Assembly: GCA_027025255.1 (NCBI GenBank)
Contig: JALVRC010000020.1
Span: forward strand, 1-20,295
DNA: 20,295 nt
Direction: 5' to 3'
Source: Caldifarciminota bacterium
GTDB taxonomy: Bacteria > Hydrothermota > Tepidihabitantia > B3-TA06 > JALVRC01
Shown one piece after another: positions 15,051 to 20,295 of this stretch. Each line of letters begins with the position of its first letter. Position 1 is the first letter of the stretch. Position numbers and translations under genes: made by a program. The notes under the pieces are model-generated. The model made no database searches and had not been told where the DNA came from. It saw only the letters and a program-made list of their open reading frames with translations.

Positions 15051-16084
15051 AGTTTTATCCTTTCTGATAATAAGTTCATTGTTTCCTTAAGGCTTATTTT
15101 AGCAACACATGCTCGAGAACAACGACCACACCCTGTACAGAAATACATATTGTATTTATCCACAGGGTACTTGAATTTTCTCATATACCTGTGAACCTGT
15201 CTGTTTTTTCTTTCTTCTCGGAAGTTTTCACCTCCTGCAACTTTTGCAAACCCTTCATTCTGGCAGGAGTCCCATGTTCTCATCCTGCATCCATTTAACA
15301 GGTTTAAATCAATGTCATCATTTATATCAAAACAGTAACATGTAGGACAAACGTTAGTACAGGTCCCGCACGATAGACATTTGTCAAAAATCCCTTCCCA
15401 GGCTCCTGTACAGCATGCTCTTTCCATGAGTTTTTTTAACTCATCATAGCTTGCATTTATTTCGGGTTTAAATATCTCTTCTTTTCTTTTTCTAAGTTTA
15501 TTAAGCTCGTCAAAATGCTCTTTTTGGGCTACGTCAAACAATCTACTTTCATTTACGATTTCACTTCCCTTTGTTGTGCCTATATGTATAAGAAAATAAG
15601 TATCAAATTCAGTGAAAAGTATATCATATCCCGATGAAGGAATAAAGGTTCTCATTATTCCGCATGTAGCATGTTCATCACAGTAACTATTACATTCAAA
15701 AGCAATTACTGTCAGTTTGTTTTTTCTCTCAAGGTAGTTGATATCTTTTGGATCTTCAACCATAACAGCATTCAAACATTGCATCCCTACTAAATCACAT
15801 GTATGTACACCAAATAGGGTAAGCTCTTCAAATTCAATTACATGTGTGGTTTTCCTTGTTTTTTTATTAAATTCAATAAGCGTTTCTCTTTGAGGTAAAA
15901 AGTATTTTTTTACAGGAAGTATTGTTGGTAAGTAATGTAAGGCAATCTTTTCTAAGTCAGTTATATATTCAAATGCATAACTCTTCTCCCCTTTTTTAAC
16001 AGGAGCAGCAAGTTTTGACCTGCTCTGTATAAAGGAAAGAAAGTTTATCAATTTATTTTTATTAAGCACATAGTAGCGTTGCAT
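15047..16084 (-). CDS. hydB: Group 3b hydrogenase beta subunit, 2[4Fe-4S]
   Basis: The 345-residue electron-transfer subunit that links the flavin subunit to the small subunit; it resembles the beta subunit of anaerobic sulfite reductase. Two ferredoxin-type motifs are present: CLSCGTCTNVC (C236, C239, C242, C246) and CTGCGRCSRAC (C316, C319, C322, C326). Extra conserved cysteines lie in the HTCDLVGMQC and CCTGAW regions. It is the first gene of the operon. The ATG at 16084 has AAGGAG 7 nt upstream, with a promoter about 80 nt upstream. Confidence 0.93.
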   Translation of the reverse strand: MQRYYVLNKNKLINFLSFIQSRSKLAAPVKKGEKSYAFEYITDLEKIALHYLPTILPVKKYFLPQRETLIEFNKKTRKTTHVIEFEELTLFGVHTCDLVGMQCLNAVMVEDPKDINYLERKNKLTVIAFECNSYCDEHATCGIMRTFIPSSGYDILFTEFDTYFLIHIGTTKGSEIVNESRLFDVAQKEHFDELNKLRKRKEEIFKPEINASYDELKKLMERACCTGAWEGIFDKCLSCGTCTNVCPTCYCFDINDDIDLNLLNGCRMRTWDSCQNEGFAKVAGGENFREERKNRQVHRYMRKFKYPVDKYNMYFCTGCGRCSRACVAKISLKETMNLLSERIKL

Positions 16085-16096
16085 AGATGCTCCTTT

Positions 16097-16114
16097 TTGT
16101 TATTTTTTTCACTT
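16097..16114. promoter_or_regulatory. Partial Rex-operator-like site in the hydB leader
   Basis: TTGTTA-N6-TCACTT lies 13 nt upstream of the hydB ATG, next to its Shine-Dalgarno. Nineteen nucleotides here (16094-16112) repeat exactly at 16198-16216, the full site upstream of the promoter. The repeat is T-rich, which weakens its significance. Confidence 0.4.
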
Positions 16115-16163
16115 CTTTCTCTAAAAATTTTTTTACATTGATTTTTTTGTTAATCATAAATTA

Positions 16164-16191
16164 ATTTTATACAAAAAAATGCGTATGTCAA
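16164..16191 (-). promoter_or_regulatory. Sigma70-type promoter of the hydrogenase operon
   Basis: On the minus strand, TTGACA (16191-16186) is followed by a 16-nt spacer ending TGTA and TAAAAT (16169-16164). This is the same layout and the same TGTATAAAAT as the buk promoter. The expected transcript leader is about 70 nt. Confidence 0.8.
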
Positions 16192-16200
16192 GTCTTTTTT

Positions 16201-16218
16201 TTGTTATTTTTTTCACAA
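16201..16218. promoter_or_regulatory. Rex-operator-like site upstream of the hydrogenase promoter
   Basis: TTGTTATTTTTTTCACAA fits the Rex pattern TTGTGA-N6-TCACAA with one difference in the left half. Rex senses NADH/NAD+ and controls fermentation and hydrogenase genes in many anaerobes, so it would suit an NAD(P)-linked hydrogenase. The site ends 9 nt upstream of the -35 box. A second overlapping inverted repeat, TCACA-N8-TGTGA (16213-16230), is CRP/FNR-like. Both are inferred by pattern only. Confidence 0.5.
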
Positions 16219-16265
16219 TATTTTGTGTGATTATTGTGATTATGGATTTTATGTTTTTGTTTTAA

Positions 16266-17471
16266 TTAATTGAAAAATTGGTATTGATAGTTTGAATTTT
16301 CAAATCTGGGATTAACAATATTTGAGTAAATAGAGCCGAATTTATAGGTTAAGCCTATGGATAAATTATAGCTGTACTGTGTTTGTAATTGTTTCCTTTC
16401 AAGAATAACGTCTTCAGGACTGATTTCTCCTTTTCTTATGGACAATTGATCATGGATTAAGGATACATTTCCCTGGAGTCTAATACTCAGGCCGGTAAAT
16501 ATTTTTAAATATATGCTGTTTGATAAGGTTAATCTATGTTTTTTTATATCATGGAAGTAGTGTGAAAAATAAAGGGAGGTGAAGATATTCCCCCATGTCT
16601 TTTTTATATTTGTGTTAAGGGATACTGCCTCATCAAATAGATGTTCTTTTATTCTGTCGTAAATGGTTGTATCCTCATAGATATTATAACTGTATGCAGT
16701 TAAGTATCTTATGTTTATAGAGTGAAAGATTGACTTTGAATAAGGAAATATGCTGTACTCAATTCCTATTTTTGAAGATAGTGCGTTTTTAATATTTGAA
16801 TACGAGGAGTTATAATCAGATATTCTGTAGTAAAGAGAAAAATGTTCATTTATGCCCTGTATATATGTGCCTCCCGCACCTATGCTTGTGGATGTATCTT
16901 TGATTGTTAAGGTATCATTGATTCTATATTCAACATAGTGATAGTTCACGTAAGGTGAAATGAAAATCTTGTCTTTTTTTGTTATTCTTGAAACAGTAAG
17001 ATTTAAGTTAAGGAATAGATTTGTTTTGCTTTGAACACCGTTGGCAAACGTATTTGTATTAACGGATAAAAGCCAATTTTTCCATTTGTCCTCTTTTTTT
17101 ACAATGGTTTTGGCGGGCGAATAGTAAAGATATAAATCTTTATTAATGCTGGTTTTTAAAAGATAGGGCACAAGACCCAGTGAAAGATAATGTGTTAAAT
17201 TTTTCCTTATTATATCCTCTGTTGCATTAGAGTTTACATCAAACTCAATAGTATTGTTTTGTCCTTTAAATAAATGCCTGCCTTCAAATAGAATATAAAA
17301 ATGCTTACCACCACCACCTGTTTGTTTGAATGTAATGTTAATGTATATATCTGCGGTAGTAACTTCTCTTACATAGTTAACATAGTTTAGCCTACTTTTT
17401 ATATAGTCAAAATCACATGTCCCGCAGTCAATATAAACAGAGACTGTTTTTAATGCAAAAAATAACAGCAT
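16266..17471 (-). CDS. Outer-membrane-type protein with a conserved N-terminal domain and predicted C-terminal beta-barrel
   Basis: A 401-residue protein. A short hydrophobic start (MLLFFALKTVS) may be a minimal export signal. Residues about 12-110 (VYIDCGTCDFDYIKSRLNYV, then ADIYINITFKQTGGGGKHF) resemble a domain I recall from uncharacterised Bacteroidetes proteins, though I cannot name a family. From about residue 130 the sequence becomes alternating aromatic/polar strands such as FISPYVNYHYVEYRI and SLNTNIKKTWGNIFTSLYFS, with a C-terminal LSIGLTYKFGSIYS, as in an outer-membrane barrel. The true end is not an aromatic residue. The ATG has GGGAGG just upstream and starts 1 nt after the glycosyltransferase stop, so the two are coexpressed. 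Function is unknown; a surface-glycan or envelope role is suggested only by the neighbour. Confidence 0.8.
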   Translation of the reverse strand: MLLFFALKTVSVYIDCGTCDFDYIKSRLNYVNYVREVTTADIYINITFKQTGGGGKHFYILFEGRHLFKGQNNTIEFDVNSNATEDIIRKNLTHYLSLGLVPYLLKTSINKDLYLYYSPAKTIVKKEDKWKNWLLSVNTNTFANGVQSKTNLFLNLNLTVSRITKKDKIFISPYVNYHYVEYRINDTLTIKDTSTSIGAGGTYIQGINEHFSLYYRISDYNSSYSNIKNALSSKIGIEYSIFPYSKSIFHSINIRYLTAYSYNIYEDTTIYDRIKEHLFDEAVSLNTNIKKTWGNIFTSLYFSHYFHDIKKHRLTLSNSIYLKIFTGLSIRLQGNVSLIHDQLSIRKGEISPEDVILERKQLQTQYSYNLSIGLTYKFGSIYSNIVNPRFENSNYQYQFFN

Positions 17472-17472
17472 T

Positions 17473-18627
17473 TTACCTCCCTTTAAATAAATTTTTTAAA
17501 AGCAAAAGAAGTTTTTCTCCTGAAACATTAAGGGAGAATTCTTTTAATGCCCGTTCTCTTGCTTTGTTAGCCATTCTATTTCTTTTATCTCTATTTAGCA
17601 GAAGCTTTTTTATCTCTTTCCCAAGTGCTTCTGGAGTTCTTTCTGTAAGTATACCTACCTCTGGTGATACGATTGTATCGACGCCTCCTCCTTTGTATGC
17701 TACAACTGGGGTTCCTCCTGACAGAGCCTCAAGATAAATCATGCCGAAATGTTCTTTTTTCTCCGGAGCAGCTGTAAGCAGTGTAGCAGCATTAATAAGA
17801 TGCACTCTGTCAATAGATGGGACAAAACCAAGACACCTTCCCTTGCCTTTTATAGTGTTTTCTATTTCCTCTCTTAAATCTCCATCTCCTATAAAGATGG
17901 TTTCAGCATACTGATAGTAGTGCTCAAGTGCTCTTGCAACATTTTGAGGCCCTTTTAGATAGGTTAAGGCTCCTGGCGAGATTACATACGGCTTTTTTAT
18001 TCTGTATTTATTTAATATGTCATCTGTATTTGAAGGGTTGAAAAGCTCTGTATCAATGCCAGGAGGGATCAATGCAATCTTACTATCATCAATGTTAATC
18101 AATGGTTTTATAAGATTGTCTTTAACATATTCAGTAGTTGTAATTATCTTATTCGCAGAAATGAGAGAGGTTTTAATGTCCTGCCATAAGGAAGAGTTGT
18201 ATTTATTATATAAAGCAGGTTCAATCCCTGTACCATGAACAAAAACAACAAAAGGTTTTTTGTGTTCTTTACATACATTATATGTTGCTACAGTATCAAT
18301 ATTGGCATGATGGGTGATTATAATATCTACTTTGTCTATAAACTGTTTAATTCCTTTTTCAAAGTCTTTTACATATTTGCCTGCCTCTTCATAGCTCATC
18401 TCATATACAGGTTTTTGTGCAGTTGTCCTGGGTAGATATTCATGCACAGGAAGAGTGGGGGAGTGAAGGTGTATGTTAACATGAATATGATTTTTACCGG
18501 AATCCTCTCTGTTGTCAGGGAAAAAAGTATAGACAGTATTGCCATTAGCAAGTAAAAAATCAATGTGCTGTTTTACAACCTCTCCGCTTCCTCTGCCTCT
18601 GTTGAGCATTACAATACCAATGTTCAT
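17473..18627 (-). CDS. Family 4 glycosyltransferase
   Basis: A 384-residue GT-B-fold retaining glycosyltransferase, probably transferring a nucleotide-activated sugar to an envelope glycan or lipid. The N-terminal domain opens MNIGIVMLNRGRGSGEVVKQ, with the Gly-rich acceptor loop. The C-terminal domain has PPGID (188-192), SPGALTYLKGP, IGDGDL (247-251) and the EX7E motif EHFGMIYLE (E292, E300), followed by GGTPVVAYKGGG. The frame is open further upstream to a GTG at 18660 without a ribosome site, so I choose the ATG at 18627, which aligns with the family N-terminus. Its own Shine-Dalgarno is weak. A leader ORF ending TAATG at this start could supply ribosomes by coupling. Donor and acceptor cannot be predicted. 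Confidence 0.92.
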   Translation of the reverse strand: MNIGIVMLNRGRGSGEVVKQHIDFLLANGNTVYTFFPDNREDSGKNHIHVNIHLHSPTLPVHEYLPRTTAQKPVYEMSYEEAGKYVKDFEKGIKQFIDKVDIIITHHANIDTVATYNVCKEHKKPFVVFVHGTGIEPALYNKYNSSLWQDIKTSLISANKIITTTEYVKDNLIKPLINIDDSKIALIPPGIDTELFNPSNTDDILNKYRIKKPYVISPGALTYLKGPQNVARALEHYYQYAETIFIGDGDLREEIENTIKGKGRCLGFVPSIDRVHLINAATLLTAAPEKKEHFGMIYLEALSGGTPVVAYKGGGVDTIVSPEVGILTERTPEALGKEIKKLLLNRDKRNRMANKARERALKEFSLNVSGEKLLLLLKNLFKGR

Positions 18628-18725
18628 TACAAACTCGCTCTTTTGCTTAAATAAAAACACTTTAAAACATGCTTTATAATAAGGCTTTTATTTTTTATTC
18701 TAAGCAATATGTATTTATTTCTCAA
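18627..18725 (-). CDS. Possible 32-codon leader ORF coupled to the glycosyltransferase
   Basis: TTG at 18725 sits 4 nt after an ideal Shine-Dalgarno (AAGGAGG), and the frame runs 32 codons to a TAA that overlaps the glycosyltransferase ATG (TAATG). The predicted peptide is basic and hydrophobic (MRNKYILLRIKNKSLIIKHV, then LKCFYLSKRASL). The same Shine-Dalgarno also abuts an ATG that opens a 4-codon ORF (MIEK), but with no spacing. No known family is recognised. The exact junction suggests translational coupling; composition alone could also produce such a frame by chance. Confidence 0.4.
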   Translation of the reverse strand: MRNKYILLRIKNKSLIIKHVLKCFYLSKRASL

Positions 18726-18753
18726 TCATCCTCCTTAAGGATTTATAAAGCAT
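18669..18753. repeat. 11-bp inverted repeat spanning the glycosyltransferase leader
   Basis: ATGCTTTATAA (18669-18679) and its exact complement TTATAAAGCAT (18743-18753) are 63 nt apart. In RNA the first arm would lie at the predicted 5' end, and pairing would enclose the leader ORF's ribosome site in a large loop. This is weak evidence for a folded leader in AT-rich sequence. Confidence 0.35.
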
Positions 18754-18781
18754 ATTTTATGTATCTTATAAAGATTGTCAA
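18754..18781 (-). promoter_or_regulatory. Sigma70-type promoter of the glycosyltransferase operon
   Basis: On the minus strand, TTGACA (18781-18776) is followed by a 16-nt spacer and TAAAAT (18759-18754). It closely resembles the buk promoter, sharing CCTTGACAATC before the spacer. Confidence 0.8.
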
Positions 18782-19049
18782 GGGAAAAAGTTTTGTATAT
18801 CTATAAAACCAGACGTGAGAAAAAAACTACTTTATGCTACAATTTGTACACATTTATTCTTCATGCTCCATATAAAATTCTACGTAAAAGCTGAGGAATT
18901 AATATAAAAAACTTATATCCCCTTAAATACCACAATAAGCTTGTCCTCACATTTATAAAAACCCGAAAGTCTAAGGACCAAAAACTTTTTGGTATCTATG
19001 AAAATGTAGGCTTACCCTTCACGTATTATTTTAGTATAACGGTGCGGCG
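18782..19049. other. Intergenic region without a recognisable gene
   Basis: Between the AlbA_2 gene and the glycosyltransferase promoter I see no coding frame with a ribosome site and no tRNA- or rRNA-like sequence. It holds an imperfect inverted repeat at 18790-18809 (GTTTT/AAAAC arms), ending 8 nt before the -35 box, and a perfect palindrome at 18977-18993. No clear terminator for the AlbA_2 gene is visible. The remainder is AT-rich filler by eye. Confidence 0.6.
18977..18993. repeat. Perfect palindrome in the intergenic region
   Basis: Arms ACCAAAAA and TTTTTGGT (8 bp each) surround a single base. It lies about 57 nt after the AlbA_2 gene stop. The one-base centre makes it a poor RNA hairpin, so a protein-binding site is more likely than a terminator; no role can be assigned. 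Confidence 0.35.
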
Positions 19050-20081
19050 TCATGCTAAATTTCTTCTTTGATATTCTTTCGATATTTTCATCAAAAATTT
19101 TTTAAATTCTTTTTGCTTTTTCAAAATATCCCTTAAAAATTCTAACGCGTATTTTGAATATTTATGTGCTTTTGTAGACTCACTTGTCTGAATTTCTATG
19201 TGAAATTTGCGATTCCCTTTCAACTTATGCTTCCATATTAAAACCTGAACATCATATGGTCTCAAGCCAAGTTCGTCAGCTAAATGCTTTTGTAAATATG
19301 GATAATCTTTATCTGGATCTAATTCTGGAATAACAACATCAGCAGATTGTATCTTCCCTATAATCTTTAAAGTAGGAGCTCCTTCGCTCTCGGAAAATTT
19401 TCCTTCTTCTATAAATTTAACCTTATCTCTTAATTCATCAATTAACCCTTTGTCCATAATCAATTTTGCTCCTTCTAATTTCGTGGTAGTTATGTCTCCA
19501 CTTATCATATCTAGAAGAGCTATATTAGATGGGCCAATCTTTGCGATTTTCTCAATGTGTGACATCCATATTCTGCGTTCTCTATCTCTAAACTCCTCAA
19601 TAGTTTTCCTTAATTCAGGGTAATTTATTTTTCTTGATTGACCTCTATATCTAAAATAAATTACTCCAGACTGTATGTCATTATTGCCTGCATTTTTTTT
19701 ACAAATGACTGGTTTTTCTTCTGATTCATAGATGTAAATATATCCAAAATATTTGTCTTCATTCTTCACTATGCCAATATCCCATTTTATTTCAGGAGCG
19801 AAATGATCAACTAAAAAAGTAGATATTTTTTCTTGTTTTATATTATCAAATCTATCTTTATTTATCCCAACTAATTTTCGAGGAGTGTCTTTTACGCCGA
19901 ACAGTATATATCCTCCTTTATTATTAGCAAACGCGGCCATCGTCTTTGAGTATTTTGGCATACCATTAAAATTAAAACTTTCTTTAAATTCGATAGTACT
20001 GCTTTCTCTATGTTTCAGGTATCCTCTTTCGTCTATATTCTGTAGAATTTGTTTTATATGTATTGAATGATCACTCAACAT
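19050..20081 (-). CDS. AlbA_2 (Schlafen-type) domain putative nucleic-acid-binding protein
   Basis: A 343-residue protein. Residues about 24-165 form an AlbA_2 domain, often annotated as divergent AAA/ATP-binding: RESSTIEFKESFN (25-37), AFANNKGGYILFGVKD (50-65), a VGI strand and GVIYFRYRGQSRKI (139-152). The C-terminal part (about 170-343) is unassigned. It includes PYLQKHLADELGLRPYDVQV (split across about 266-290), which reads like a helix-turn-helix or winged-helix segment, and then a basic end (KKQKEFKKFLMKISKEYQRR). Family members are transcription regulators or accessory/defence genes; the exact role is unknown. GAGGTG precedes the ATG by 9 nt. The gene stands alone, its upstream palindromes differ from other promoters here, and it may be acquired. 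Confidence 0.82.
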   Translation of the reverse strand: MLSDHSIHIKQILQNIDERGYLKHRESSTIEFKESFNFNGMPKYSKTMAAFANNKGGYILFGVKDTPRKLVGINKDRFDNIKQEKISTFLVDHFAPEIKWDIGIVKNEDKYFGYIYIYESEEKPVICKKNAGNNDIQSGVIYFRYRGQSRKINYPELRKTIEEFRDRERRIWMSHIEKIAKIGPSNIALLDMISGDITTTKLEGAKLIMDKGLIDELRDKVKFIEEGKFSESEGAPTLKIIGKIQSADVVIPELDPDKDYPYLQKHLADELGLRPYDVQVLIWKHKLKGNRKFHIEIQTSESTKAHKYSKYALEFLRDILKKQKEFKKFLMKISKEYQRRNLA

Positions 20082-20110
20082 TTTTTGTTCACCTCTTCAA
20101 AGCCGCCGAG

Positions 20111-20121
20111 CCGAATTTCGG
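20111..20121. repeat. Palindrome CCGAA-T-TTCGG (possible operator)
   Basis: A perfect 5-bp inverted repeat with a one-base centre, 30 nt upstream of the AlbA_2 start codon and flanked by GGACAAC. It shares the CCGAA/TTCGG core with the larger palindrome at 20134-20154. Confidence 0.4.
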
Positions 20122-20133
20122 ACAACATCGTTC

Positions 20134-20154
20134 ATATCCGAATAATTCGGATAT
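20134..20154. repeat. Perfect 10-bp-arm palindrome (likely operator)
   Basis: Arms ATATCCGAAT and ATTCGGATAT flank one central A on the plus strand. Its core matches the smaller palindrome at 20111-20121. Two related palindromes 12 nt apart in front of a DNA-binding-type gene suggest autoregulation. Confidence 0.55.
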
Positions 20155-20295
20155 ATTGACGATTTTGGGGTATATGCGGACAATTCATACATACCACCTT
20201 CTGGATGAATGTTACTTTGTTTCTTTGGTCATGTTCCACCTCCTGCCAAAAGACTATCAAGTGGGTTTTTTATTGTTGAAAGATTCTTTGTACTT

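Larger units (their letters stand above)
20082..20295. other. Upstream region of the AlbA_2 gene with repeated TCCG elements
   Basis: Reading the minus strand, the region has AGGAGGTGGAAC before an ATG at 20232 that opens only six codons (MTKETK, stop 20214-20212). TGTCCGCATAT, a long ATATCCGAAT palindrome and TGTCCGAAATTCGG follow. No TTGACA/TAAAAT promoter like the other four is found. The six-codon ORF with a perfect ribosome site may be a leader peptide or the start of a decayed gene. Confidence 0.45.

Noticed and set aside
16111..16200. CRISPR-like or tandem repeat reading of the T-rich leader
   Set aside because: Only two copies of a 19-nt T-rich sequence exist, about 100 nt apart, with no regular spacing.
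18782..19049. A structured RNA or riboswitch in the longest gene-free stretch
   Set aside because: Only one isolated palindrome and one imperfect inverted repeat were found; there is no multi-stem architecture or recognisable conserved core.
19050..20081. AlbA_2 gene as part of a multi-gene defence island
   Set aside because: No other defence-type gene is visible in the window; one AlbA_2 protein alone is not enough evidence.

Overview
**Organism and layout.** This is AT-rich DNA (roughly one third G+C by eye), and every convincing gene lies on the minus strand. Shine-Dalgarno sites are strong (AAGGAGG type), genes are packed with ATGA/TAATG overlaps, and ferredoxin- and hydrogen-linked enzymes dominate. 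Together with outer-membrane-type beta proteins and a PorX-like response regulator, this points to an anaerobic, fermentative, Gram-negative bacterium. It could belong to the FCB group or to a WOR-3/Stahlbacteria-like lineage. The phylum is an inference, not something the sequence proves.

**Reading in the direction of transcription (high to low coordinates).** (1) 19050-20295: an isolated AlbA_2 (Schlafen-type) putative nucleic-acid-binding protein, preceded by palindromic CCGAA/TTCGG elements. (2) 16266-18725: a promoter, a possible 32-codon TTG-initiated leader ORF, a GT4 glycosyltransferase and an outer-membrane-type protein. (3) 10110-16191: a group 3b (sulfhydrogenase-type) [NiFe] hydrogenase operon, hydB-hydG-hydD-hydA, with Rex-operator-like sites. 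It is followed by a maturation protease, an unusual HypA without its zinc loop, and an unusual HypC fused to a HydE-like radical SAM protein. (4) 1074-9930: an operon of butyrate kinase, phosphate butyryltransferase, FabH, a four-subunit 2-oxoacid:ferredoxin oxidoreductase, a PorX-like response regulator/PglZ protein and malic enzyme. (5) 1-1052: a promoter and the start of another outer-membrane-type protein that runs off the window.

**How the genes may work together.** The 2-oxoacid oxidoreductase makes acyl-CoA and reduced ferredoxin. Ptb/Buk turn acyl-CoA into ATP plus a free acid, or run in reverse to activate acids, and FabH could use the same acyl-CoA as a fatty-acid primer. Malic enzyme supplies pyruvate and NAD(P)H, and the hydrogenase can exchange NAD(P)H with H2.

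**Most unusual point.** The accessory part of the hydrogenase operon stands out. HypA has lost exactly its zinc-ribbon insertion but keeps both flanks. HypC keeps Cys2 but has Gln in place of the conserved His, and it is fused to a HydE-type radical SAM enzyme, a family known from [FeFe]-hydrogenase maturation. This could be an unrecognised variant of [NiFe] cofactor assembly. Four near-consensus sigma70-type promoters with identical 16-nt spacers, each with an inverted repeat just upstream, give the window a coherent regulatory layout.
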